Below are positions 1-5,418 of a stretch of 5,418 nt of DNA, in pieces. The first letter of the stretch is position 1; each line of letters begins with the position of its first letter. The stretch lies in the NCBI GenBank assembly GCA_004195305.1, contig SDWN01000416.1, forward strand, positions 1 to 5,418, read 5' to 3'. This DNA is from Neptunomonas sp. (lineage in GTDB: Bacteria; Pseudomonadota; Gammaproteobacteria; Pseudomonadales; Balneatricaceae). The notes under the pieces are model-generated. The model worked only from the letters and a program-made list of their open reading frames with translations, made no database searches and was not told where the DNA came from. Both the position numbers and the translations under genes were made by a program.

Positions 1-2366
1 TGCAGCTGATTTTGGCCGACGGCACCGCACTGAACACCGCCGACCCAGCCAGTCGCGCAGCCTTCACGTCCAGCCATGGCGAACTGCTCGAACAACTGCA
101 GCAACTGTCCCAGCAGACTCAGGCCAACAAGCCCCTTTCTGACCGGATCAGACATAAATACCGACTCAAAAACACCACCGGCTACGCCCTTAATTCACTG
201 GTCGATTTCGACGACCCGTTCGAGGTGCTGCAACACTTGATGATCGGCTCCGAAGGGACCCTGGGCTTTATCTCCGAGATCACCTACCGCACTGTTTCCG
301 AACACCCGCACAAAGCCTCGGCGATGATTTTATTCCCCGATGTCGAGAACACCTGTCGCGCCGTCGCAGCCCTTAAAAAGACCCCGGTCTCTGCCGTCGA
401 GCTGATCGATCGCGCCGGCTTGCGCTCAGTTGAAAACAAACCCGGCATGCCGGGTTTCATTAAGGAACTGGGCGAACATGCCGCCGCCCTGCTGGTCGAA
501 ACCCGTGGCGCATCCAAGCAGGAGATGCACAACAAGGTCGCTGCGATCAGCTCGACGCTCGGGGCATTTGAGACCCTGCAACCGCTCAAATTTACCGATG
601 ATCCGGCCGAATACAACCAGTTCTGGGCTATCCGCAAGGGGCTTTTCCCTGCCGTCGGCGCGGTGCGTAAGACCGGCACCACGGTGATCATCGAAGATGT
701 CGCGTTCCCGGTCGAACAGTTGGCCGAAGCGGTACAGGATCTACATATTATTTTTAACGATCTGAGCTACAACGAAGCCTTGATTTTTGGCCATGCGCTA
801 GAGGGCAACCTGCATTTCGTGTTTACGCAGGCGTTCGACAACCAAGCCGAGATCGACCGTTACGAGCAGCTGATGGACCGGGTGGCGAACCTGGTTGTCG
901 GCAAGTACGACGGCTCGCTCAAAGCCGAGCACGGCACCGGGCGCAATATGGCGCCCTATGTCGAGCAGGAATGGGGCGCCGAGGCCTACACACTGATGTG
1001 GCAGATCAAACGATTGTTTGATCCTGACAACCTGATCAATCCCGGCGTATTGCTCAACACTGACAAGCAGGTGCATCTAAAAAATCTCAAGCCGCTACCA
1101 CCCGCCGATCCGCTGATCGACAAGTGCATTGAGTGCGGCTTCTGCGAACCCAGCTGCCCGTCGCGCGACATGACCCTGACTCCGCGGCAACGGATCGTCA
1201 TCCGCCGCGAGATCGCCCGACTTGAATCGATCGCTCAACCGAGCAACGAAGAGTCCGAGCGCCTCGAACGGATGCGCACCGATTATGCGTATCAGGGGCT
1301 CGATACTTGCGCCGCCTGTGGTCTCTGCTCGATAGCCTGTCCGGTTGGCATCAACACCGGTGATCTGACCCGCGCGATGCGCAGCGAAGCTAACATCAAG
1401 CATGCCGGTAAGGCGATGTGGCTGGCCGACCATTTTGAAGGCGTCAGCAGTGTCAGCCGGACCGTATTTAAACTGGCCGATATCACCCATGGCGTCATCG
1501 GCACCCGGGCGATGACGGCGGTTACCGGTGCTGCCCGAAAAATCAGCGGTGGCGTAGTACAGCAATGGAGCCCGTCAATGCCCACTGCGGCGGCCAAAAT
1601 AAAGCCCCTCGCGGATATGCGCGCCTCGGTGTTCAAGAGTGAACGCAAAGTCGTTTATCTGCCCAGCTGCGCCAGCCGCACCATGGGCCTGCAACGCGAC
1701 ACCTCTGAGCGACAATCGTTAGCGGAAGTGACCGTTGCATTACTGAACAAAGCCGGATTTGAGGTGATCTATCCCGAGAGCCTGGACGACCTGTGTTGTG
1801 GCATGCCGTTCCAGAGCAAAGGGATGTTTGACGCGGCCAATAGCAAAGCGCAACAGACCGAAGCGGCGCTATTACGAGCCTCCAACAACGGTGAGTATCC
1901 GATCTATTCTGATACCAGCCCCTGTACCTTGCGGATGCAGGAAACGGTCGATAAACGCCTGCAGATCTTCGAGCCGGTGCAGTTTATCCAGCAGTACCTT
2001 CTTGAACACCTACTGCTAACCCCGGTGACCGAACCGATCGCCCTGCATATCACCTGCAGCAGCGCACGCATGGGGTTGGCGGACAGCCTGGTTACGCTGG
2101 CAAAAACCTGCGCCAAAGACGTGATCATCCCGGACCAGATCACCTGCTGCGGTTTCGCCGGTGACAAGGGATTTTCTACCCCGGAACTGAACGCTTCGGC
2201 ACTGCGCACCTTGAAGGATTCATTGCCTAAAAATTGCCGCGAAGGATTTTCGACCAGTCGAACCTGCGAAATTGGTTTGTCAGAGCATAGTGGCATAGAG
2301 TATAAATCCATTGTCTATCTGGTTGAGCGCTGCTCCAAGCCTCGTGAACACCTGGCACAGCAATGA
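1..2366 (+). CDS. dld: Respiratory (quinone-linked) D-lactate dehydrogenase, FAD plus iron-sulfur type; 5'-truncated by the window edge
   Basis: Oxidises D-lactate to pyruvate and passes electrons through FAD and iron-sulfur clusters to the membrane quinone pool; this family is usually peripheral on the inner face of the cytoplasmic membrane. The reading frame is already open at base 3, so the N-terminal FAD-binding part (about 150 residues of a usual ~940) lies off the left edge; the TTG at 12 is not a real start. Numbering from the codon at 12: end of the FAD-binding domain with GSEGTLG at 79-85; FAD-oxidase C-terminal domain with GHALEGNLH at 260-268, AEHGTGR at 305-311 and LFDPDNLINPG at 335-345; two complete CxxCxxCxxxCP 4Fe-4S motifs (Cys 372/375/378/382 and 433/436/439/443); and two cysteine-rich CCG-type domains (C553 with CCG at 595, C682 with CCGFAGDKG at 712). 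It ends in TGA at 2364. Residues such as RHKYRLKNTTGYALN match Pseudomonas D-lactate dehydrogenase as I remember it. A related 2-hydroxyacid (YdiJ-like) substrate cannot be excluded. Confidence 0.88.
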   Translation, partial: QLILADGTALNTADPASRAAFTSSHGELLEQLQQLSQQTQANKPLSDRIRHKYRLKNTTGYALNSLVDFDDPFEVLQHLMIGSEGTLGFISEITYRTVSEHPHKASAMILFPDVENTCRAVAALKKTPVSAVELIDRAGLRSVENKPGMPGFIKELGEHAAALLVETRGASKQEMHNKVAAISSTLGAFETLQPLKFTDDPAEYNQFWAIRKGLFPAVGAVRKTGTTVIIEDVAFPVEQLAEAVQDLHIIFNDLSYNEALIFGHALEGNLHFVFTQAFDNQAEIDRYEQLMDRVANLVVGKYDGSLKAEHGTGRNMAPYVEQEWGAEAYTLMWQIKRLFDPDNLINPGVLLNTDKQVHLKNLKPLPPADPLIDKCIECGFCEPSCPSRDMTLTPRQRIVIRREIARLESIAQPSNEESERLERMRTDYAYQGLDTCAACGLCSIACPVGINTGDLTRAMRSEANIKHAGKAMWLADHFEGVSSVSRTVFKLADITHGVIGTRAMTAVTGAARKISGGVVQQWSPSMPTAAAKIKPLADMRASVFKSERKVVYLPSCASRTMGLQRDTSERQSLAEVTVALLNKAGFEVIYPESLDDLCCGMPFQSKGMFDAANSKAQQTEAALLRASNNGEYPIYSDTSPCTLRMQETVDKRLQIFEPVQFIQQYLLEHLLLTPVTEPIALHITCSSARMGLADSLVTLAKTCAKDVIIPDQITCCGFAGDKGFSTPELNASALRTLKDSLPKNCREGFSTSRTCEIGLSEHSGIEYKSIVYLVERCSKPREHLAQQ
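438..457. repeat. Perfect 20-base palindrome inside the dehydrogenase gene
   Basis: The 20 bases aaacccggcatgccgggttt equal their own reverse complement. In RNA this would fold as an 8-bp stem (AAACCCGG with CCGGGUUU) closed by a CAUG loop, with a further A-run upstream and U residues on the 3' arm, so it resembles an intrinsic terminator. It encodes the NKPGMPGF stretch, part of which (KPGMP) I believe is conserved in this enzyme family, so the symmetry could be a by-product of coding. Confidence 0.6.
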
Positions 2367-2511
2367 ACCCAGTACAGCGGCACGGCACAATGCTTCGGTA
2401 TCGATGATATTTATGAGATTTTTTAATGAATAGGAAAGCCGTGCTGTAACATGATCCCTAACACCACATTAATTTTATTTATTACACAGACCGCACCCTA
2501 GGAGCACCATC
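2367..2511 (+). other. AT-rich intergenic spacer, probable 5' regulatory region of the universal stress protein gene
   Basis: This 145-base spacer is clearly richer in A/T than the genes on either side, notably 2465-2486. An imperfect inverted repeat brackets its left half: 2380-2386 (gcacggc) pairs with 2438-2444 (gccgtgc), extended by 2373-2376 with 2445-2448 across a three-base bulge, enclosing 51 bases. A weak sigma70-like pair can be read as gtaaca at 2446-2451 and attaat at 2468-2473 with a 16-base spacer, four of six consensus matches each. No convincing terminator for the upstream gene is visible: the T-run at 2420-2425 is not preceded by a stable stem. The promoter call is inference from position and base composition. 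Confidence 0.3.
2499..2504 (+). promoter_or_regulatory. Ribosome binding site of the universal stress protein gene
   Basis: TAGGAG lies seven bases before the ATG at 2512, a near-consensus Shine-Dalgarno sequence at good spacing. It fixes that start. Confidence 0.75.
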
Positions 2512-2994
2512 ATGTCCCTGCCAGATATTAAAACTATCCTTTACACCACCTCGATGGGCAAACACAGCCGCCCGGTGTTTCGCCAAGCGGTCAAGATGGC
2601 CAGCGTCTATAACGCCAAAATTGTGATGTTGCACGTGGTCGAGCCGATCGGTGAAACCGGCCAGGCATTGATCCAAAACTACCTGCCCCAGGACCTAATC
2701 AAGACTATGCACGACGAGGGCCTGGAAAAGATCAAGGCCAACATGAAAGAGCGCGTGGTCAAGTTTTACGAAGAAGAGATGAAGGCGATGGACAATCAGT
2801 CAGGACTCGATATTGAGCAAGTCGTGGGTGAAGGTAACCGCTCTGACGAGATCGTTGAGGTCGCCAATGCGATCAATGCCGACCTGATCGTAATGGGCTC
2901 GCACAACAGCCTGGGACGCTCCAGCAGCACCACCCGTGCCGTAATCAAGTACGCCGAACGGCCGGTCATGGTCATCCCGACTCGGGTTAAATAA
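2512..2994 (+). CDS. Universal stress protein (UspA-fold), single domain
   Basis: A 160-residue, single-domain cytoplasmic protein of the universal stress protein family; such proteins typically dimerise and act in stress survival or as regulatory partners, with no defined enzymatic reaction. The first strand is IKTILYTTSMG (residues 6-16), followed by a helix (RPVFRQAVKMASVYNAKI), the second strand IVMLHVVEP (37-45), a charged helical insert (about 60-92), and the family's C-terminal signature: VVGEGNRSDEIVEVANAINA leading to DLIVMGSHNS (124-133) and PVMVIP (151-156). The usual GxxGx9G(S/T) nucleotide-binding motif is degenerate: G129 is present, but the second Gly position is Asn132 and the last element reads TTR. 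The Asp normally following strand 1 is Thr. ATP binding is therefore doubtful. The start is set by a good ribosome binding site, and the AEC permease gene follows 39 bases after the TAA. Confidence 0.9.
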   Translation: MSLPDIKTILYTTSMGKHSRPVFRQAVKMASVYNAKIVMLHVVEPIGETGQALIQNYLPQDLIKTMHDEGLEKIKANMKERVVKFYEEEMKAMDNQSGLDIEQVVGEGNRSDEIVEVANAINADLIVMGSHNSLGRSSSTTRAVIKYAERPVMVIPTRVK

Positions 2995-3016
2995 GTCACT
3001 AACAGCCGTTTTATAT

Positions 3017-3021
3017 AAGGA
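3017..3021 (+). promoter_or_regulatory. Ribosome binding site of the AEC permease gene
   Basis: AAGGA lies 12 bases before the ATG at 3034, slightly farther than usual. An in-frame TAA at 3016 and no other start codon between it and 3034 leave this ATG as the only plausible start. Confidence 0.55.
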
Positions 3022-3033
3022 CATCACCGCAGA

Positions 3034-3927
3034 ATGACGGAAACGACCCTGGCGCTCACCGAGCGCATCTTTCTCACCGTCTTTCCGCTCTTCGTGATCG
3101 TGGTGTGCGGCTATCTGTACGGCCGCCGCCACCGCCCCGATATCGAATTCGCCAATCGCGCCAACATGGACCTGTTCATCCCGGCGCTGATCTTCCATTC
3201 GATGGCCACCCAGACCTTTCCGCTGGTCCAGTACCAGCAACTGGCACTGGGTGCCGTGGTGGTGATTCTCGGTTCCGGCCTGCTGCTGTACCCGGTGGTA
3301 CGTCTGTTCAAGCTCAACGTCAAAACCTTCTTGCCGCCGATGATGTTCAACAACTCCGGCAACATGGGTATCCCACTGATTGTGTTGGCCTTTGGCGAAC
3401 AAGCGTTGCCCGCAGCGGTGATCCTGTTTATCGTTGAAAACACCCTGCATATGAGCGTCGGTGCACTGATGCTAAACCGCCGTACCAAGCTGCTACAGCT
3501 ATTAAAGATGCCGATGATCCTGGCCACCATTGCCGGTATCGGCTGGAGCCTAAGCAGCTGGACACTACCCAAGGCGATCGAACTACCGGTGCAGATGCTG
3601 GGGCAGATTTCGATCCCGCTGATGCTATTCACACTCGGCATACGCATTGTCGACGTCGGCCTCAAGAGCTGGCATCAGGGCGTATTGGGGGCTATTTTGG
3701 GCCCGCTCGCCGGGGTCTTGATCGTACTGGCGCTGCAGCCCTGGCTGGGCCTTTCTGAGCAGCAGTTTGCCATCCTCCTGGTATTCGGCGCACTGCCTCC
3801 CGCGGTACTCAATTACATGATGGCCGAGCGCTACCAGCAGGAACCCCACCGAGTCGCCTCCATCGTCTTGCTGGGCAATATAGGTTCGCTGCTGATCATC
3901 CCCGTGGTGCTGATTTTTGCGCTCTAA
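3034..3927 (+). CDS. AEC (auxin efflux carrier) family transporter, probable organic-acid permease
   Basis: A 297-residue integral inner-membrane permease of the AEC family, the usual length for bacterial members. About ten hydrophobic segments can be read, roughly at 11-29, 45-57, 66-86, 101-121, 125-147, 157-177, 185-204, 215-235, 244-263 and 274-296, with basic residues in intervening loops such as R31-R34 and R149-K152. The family hallmark NNSGNMGIPL is at 106-115, in the fourth segment, and a second conserved stretch with LPPAVLNYM (254-262) is near the C-terminus; these pair as the crossed, broken helices of the transport core. Characterised bacterial relatives include malate/malonate-type permeases, but substrate cannot be read from sequence, so organic-acid transport is inference supported only by the lactate/pyruvate neighbours. 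It starts 39 bases after the universal stress protein gene with no terminator between, so the two are probably co-transcribed. A hairpin follows its stop. Confidence 0.88.
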   Translation: MTETTLALTERIFLTVFPLFVIVVCGYLYGRRHRPDIEFANRANMDLFIPALIFHSMATQTFPLVQYQQLALGAVVVILGSGLLLYPVVRLFKLNVKTFLPPMMFNNSGNMGIPLIVLAFGEQALPAAVILFIVENTLHMSVGALMLNRRTKLLQLLKMPMILATIAGIGWSLSSWTLPKAIELPVQMLGQISIPLMLFTLGIRIVDVGLKSWHQGVLGAILGPLAGVLIVLALQPWLGLSEQQFAILLVFGALPPAVLNYMMAERYQQEPHRVASIVLLGNIGSLLIIPVVLIFAL

Positions 3928-3934
3928 TCCAGCC

Positions 3935-3963
3935 TAGCAGGCCTCCTGAGAGGTGACCTGCTA
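3935..3963 (+). terminator. Stem-loop after the AEC permease gene, possible terminator
   Basis: The outer arms tagcagg (3935-3941) and cctgcta (3957-3963) pair over 7 bp. The inner arms cctc (3942-3945) and gagg (3950-3953) add 4 bp, closed by a ctga loop, with a three-base bulge (tga, 3954-3956). It begins eight bases after the TAA. The following sequence, tagccttattgcc, has no clean T-run, so this may be a weak intrinsic terminator or an mRNA 3'-end stabilising hairpin rather than a strong terminator. Confidence 0.5.
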
Positions 3964-4007
3964 TAGCCTTATTGCCCAAGCCACGCAGTGAATACTTAGC
4001 AAACACT

Positions 4008-4035
4008 AATAATGTAACAGTCAACGGCGTAGAAT
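4008..4035 (+). promoter_or_regulatory. Candidate promoter region of pykA
   Basis: TAGAAT at 4030-4035 matches the sigma70 -10 consensus in five of six positions and would place the transcript start roughly 25 bases before the pykA ATG. No good -35 lies 16-18 bases upstream. A second -10-like hexamer, aataat at 4008-4013, also lacks a -35. A promoter here is expected from the preceding hairpin and the 139-base gap, but the exact elements are uncertain. Confidence 0.3.
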
Positions 4036-4066
4036 TACCGCATTACCCCTAACGCGAGTTCGCTGT

Positions 4067-5418
4067 ATGTTCCGTCGTACCAAGATCGTCACCACCCTCG
4101 GCCCAGCTACCGATCAAAACAACAACCTTGAGCGCATCATTCAGGCGGGTGCTAACGTCATGCGCCTGAACTTCTCGCATGGCAAGGCCGCAGACCACAT
4201 CGAGCGCGCCCGTCAGGTGCGAGAAATCGCCGTCAGGCTGGGGATCCAGGTCGCTATTTTGGGAGACCTGCAGGGCCCTAAAATTCGTATTTCCACCTTT
4301 AAGTCCGGTCCGGTCAACTTGGCCACCGATGCACCATTCATCCTTGATAGCTCACTGGCTGCGGGTCAGGGTGATGCCACTGCAGTGGGCCTGGATTACA
4401 AAGAACTGCCCCAAGACCTGCAACCCGGCGACCTGCTGCTACTGGATGATGGGCGAATTCAGCTTCGGGTCGCGTCGATTCAAGGCAGCCAGATTAAGAC
4501 CCAGGTCTGCATCGGTGGCAAGCTATCCGACAACAAGGGAATCAACAAACAGGGCGGCGGACTCTCGGCGGCAGCGCTGACCGACAAAGACAAGGCAGAC
4601 ATCCTCACCGCCGCCCAGATTGGGGTCGATTATCTGGCCGTCTCTTTTCCCCGCAACGGCGCTGATATTCAATATGCCCGCGATCTGGCACTGGCTGCAG
4701 GGTTGAATACACGGATCGTCGCCAAGGTCGAACGGGCCGAGTGCGTCAACACCCCCGAGGCGATGGATGAGATCATCCTGGCCTCCGATGTGGTAATGGT
4801 TGCCCGCGGTGACCTCGGCGTCGAGATCGGTGATGCCGAACTGGTCGGGGTGCAAAAGAGCCTTATCCGTCGCTCCCGACAGCTTAACCGGGTGGTGATC
4901 ACCGCCACCCAGATGATGGAATCGATGATCCAGAGCCCGATGCCCACCCGCGCCGAGGTGATGGACGTGGCCAATGCGGTACTCGACGGCACCGATGCGG
5001 TAATGCTCTCCGGGGAGACGGCGATGGGCGAATTTCCGCTTGAAACGGTACGCTCGATGGCAGAGGTCTGCCAAGGCGCAGAGAAACACCCCAGCGTTAA
5101 TGTCTCCAAGCACCGCCTGGACAAAACCTTTACCGATATCACCGAAGCGGTGGCGATGGCGACCATGTACGCCGCCAACCACCTGCAAGGCGTCAAAGCA
5201 ATCATCAGCCTGACCGAGTCGGGTAAAACCCCGCTGCTGCTGTCACGCATCAGCTCTGGACTGCCCATTTTTGCGTTGTCAGGCAACGCCGCGACCCTCA
5301 GCCGGGTCAACCTCTACCGTGGCGTTAAACCGATCCGATTCGACTACTGGGATAGCGATATTGCCAAGGTCTCGGAACAGGCGATTGCGTTATTAAAGCA
5401 GAAGCACGACATCAATAC
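4067..5418 (+). CDS. pykA: Pyruvate kinase, PykA (type II), 3'-truncated by the window edge
   Basis: Cytoplasmic glycolytic enzyme that transfers phosphate from phosphoenolpyruvate to ADP, giving pyruvate and ATP. The frame is open without a stop from the ATG at 4067 to the window end (450 codons plus two bases); the family is usually about 480 residues, so about 30 C-terminal residues are missing. Visible motifs: TKIVTTLGPAT (6-16), substrate-binding MRLNFSHG (32-39), DLQGPKI (67-73), DDGR in the B domain (127-130), DYLAVSFPR (188-196), catalytic AKVERAE with Lys220 and metal-ligand Glu222, ARGDLGVEIG with Asp249, ITATQMMESM (278-287) and SGETA (315-319). The C-terminal regulatory domain includes ESGKT (384-388) and SRISSGLPIFALS (393-405). 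The sequence follows E. coli PykA closely, a sugar-phosphate/AMP-regulated type. No other start codon exists between the in-frame TAA at 4010 and this ATG, and RRTKIV follows directly as in E. coli. The ribosome binding site is weak (only GAG at 4056-4058). Confidence 0.96.
   Translation, partial: MFRRTKIVTTLGPATDQNNNLERIIQAGANVMRLNFSHGKAADHIERARQVREIAVRLGIQVAILGDLQGPKIRISTFKSGPVNLATDAPFILDSSLAAGQGDATAVGLDYKELPQDLQPGDLLLLDDGRIQLRVASIQGSQIKTQVCIGGKLSDNKGINKQGGGLSAAALTDKDKADILTAAQIGVDYLAVSFPRNGADIQYARDLALAAGLNTRIVAKVERAECVNTPEAMDEIILASDVVMVARGDLGVEIGDAELVGVQKSLIRRSRQLNRVVITATQMMESMIQSPMPTRAEVMDVANAVLDGTDAVMLSGETAMGEFPLETVRSMAEVCQGAEKHPSVNVSKHRLDKTFTDITEAVAMATMYAANHLQGVKAIISLTESGKTPLLLSRISSGLPIFALSGNAATLSRVNLYRGVKPIRFDYWDSDIAKVSEQAIALLKQKHDIN

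Noticed and set aside
1095..1648. Minus-strand open frames opposite the iron-sulfur part of the dehydrogenase gene
   Set aside because: The opposite strand carries clear conserved Cys motifs; these antisense frames have no family resemblance.
2388..2403. Possible UUCG-capped hairpin after the dehydrogenase gene as a terminator
   Set aside because: The stem is only about four pairs including a G-U, with a mismatch below, and the T-run is about 17 bases farther on.
2404..2433. Nine-codon open frame in the spacer (ATG at 2404 to TAG at 2431), considered as a leader peptide
   Set aside because: No Shine-Dalgarno, no regulatory codon run and no attenuator hairpin arrangement downstream.
2800..3450. 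Minus-strand open frame spanning the end of the stress-protein gene and the start of the permease gene
   Set aside because: It overlaps two well-supported genes and its translation (rich in His, Gln and Asp) has no recognisable domain.
4034..4047. Direct repeat attacc-gc-attacc before pykA
   Set aside because: Two copies of six bases are too short to separate from chance.
3964..4066. Searched for HexR-type, Cra-type or FNR-type palindromes upstream of pykA
   Set aside because: Only a half-similar tgtaac at 4013-4018 was seen, with no matching symmetric half at the right distance. Not supportable.
4179..4580. Plus-strand open frame of about 133 codons inside pykA
   Set aside because: It is an out-of-frame reading of pykA. 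The pykA frame carries conserved motifs throughout this interval.
4523..5188. Long open frames on the minus strand opposite pykA (also 4669-5310)
   Set aside because: They lie fully opposite an unambiguous pyruvate kinase frame. Their translations are low-complexity, His/Gly/Asp- or Ser/Arg-rich, and resemble no family, as expected for GC-rich antisense shadows.

Overview
The window looks like ordinary chromosomal core DNA from a gammaproteobacterium. All genes are on the + strand, composition is moderately GC-rich (estimated by eye), and the proteins read like Pseudomonas/Enterobacteria-type homologues: a PykA-type (type II) pyruvate kinase and a Pseudomonas-type flavin/iron-sulfur D-lactate dehydrogenase. 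I cannot resolve the order or genus. There are no mobile elements, RNA genes, CRISPR arrays or phage genes.

Layout: (1) 1-2366, the 3' part of a large respiratory D-lactate dehydrogenase gene whose N-terminal FAD-binding part (about 150 residues) lies outside the left edge. (2) 2367-2511, an AT-rich intergenic spacer with a weak long-range inverted repeat and a probable but poorly defined promoter region. (3) 2512-2994, a single-domain universal stress protein with a degenerate nucleotide-binding motif. (4) 3034-3927, an auxin-efflux-carrier (AEC) family permease 39 bases downstream of the stress-protein gene, probably co-transcribed with it. (5) 3928-4066, a spacer with a strong hairpin just after the permease stop and a candidate promoter before the next gene. 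(6) 4067-5418, pyruvate kinase pykA, which runs off the right edge after 450 codons with about 30 residues missing.

Functional reading: the dehydrogenase feeds D-lactate electrons to the respiratory chain and yields pyruvate, and pyruvate kinase makes pyruvate from phosphoenolpyruvate. Some AEC permeases move small carboxylates. The window is therefore loosely themed around the pyruvate/organic-acid node, but the spacers and hairpin suggest at least two or three separate transcription units rather than one operon. I found no convincing undescribed system. The points most worth a second look are a perfect 20-base terminator-like palindrome inside the dehydrogenase gene, the stress-protein/permease pairing, and the loss of consensus ATP-binding residues in that stress protein.
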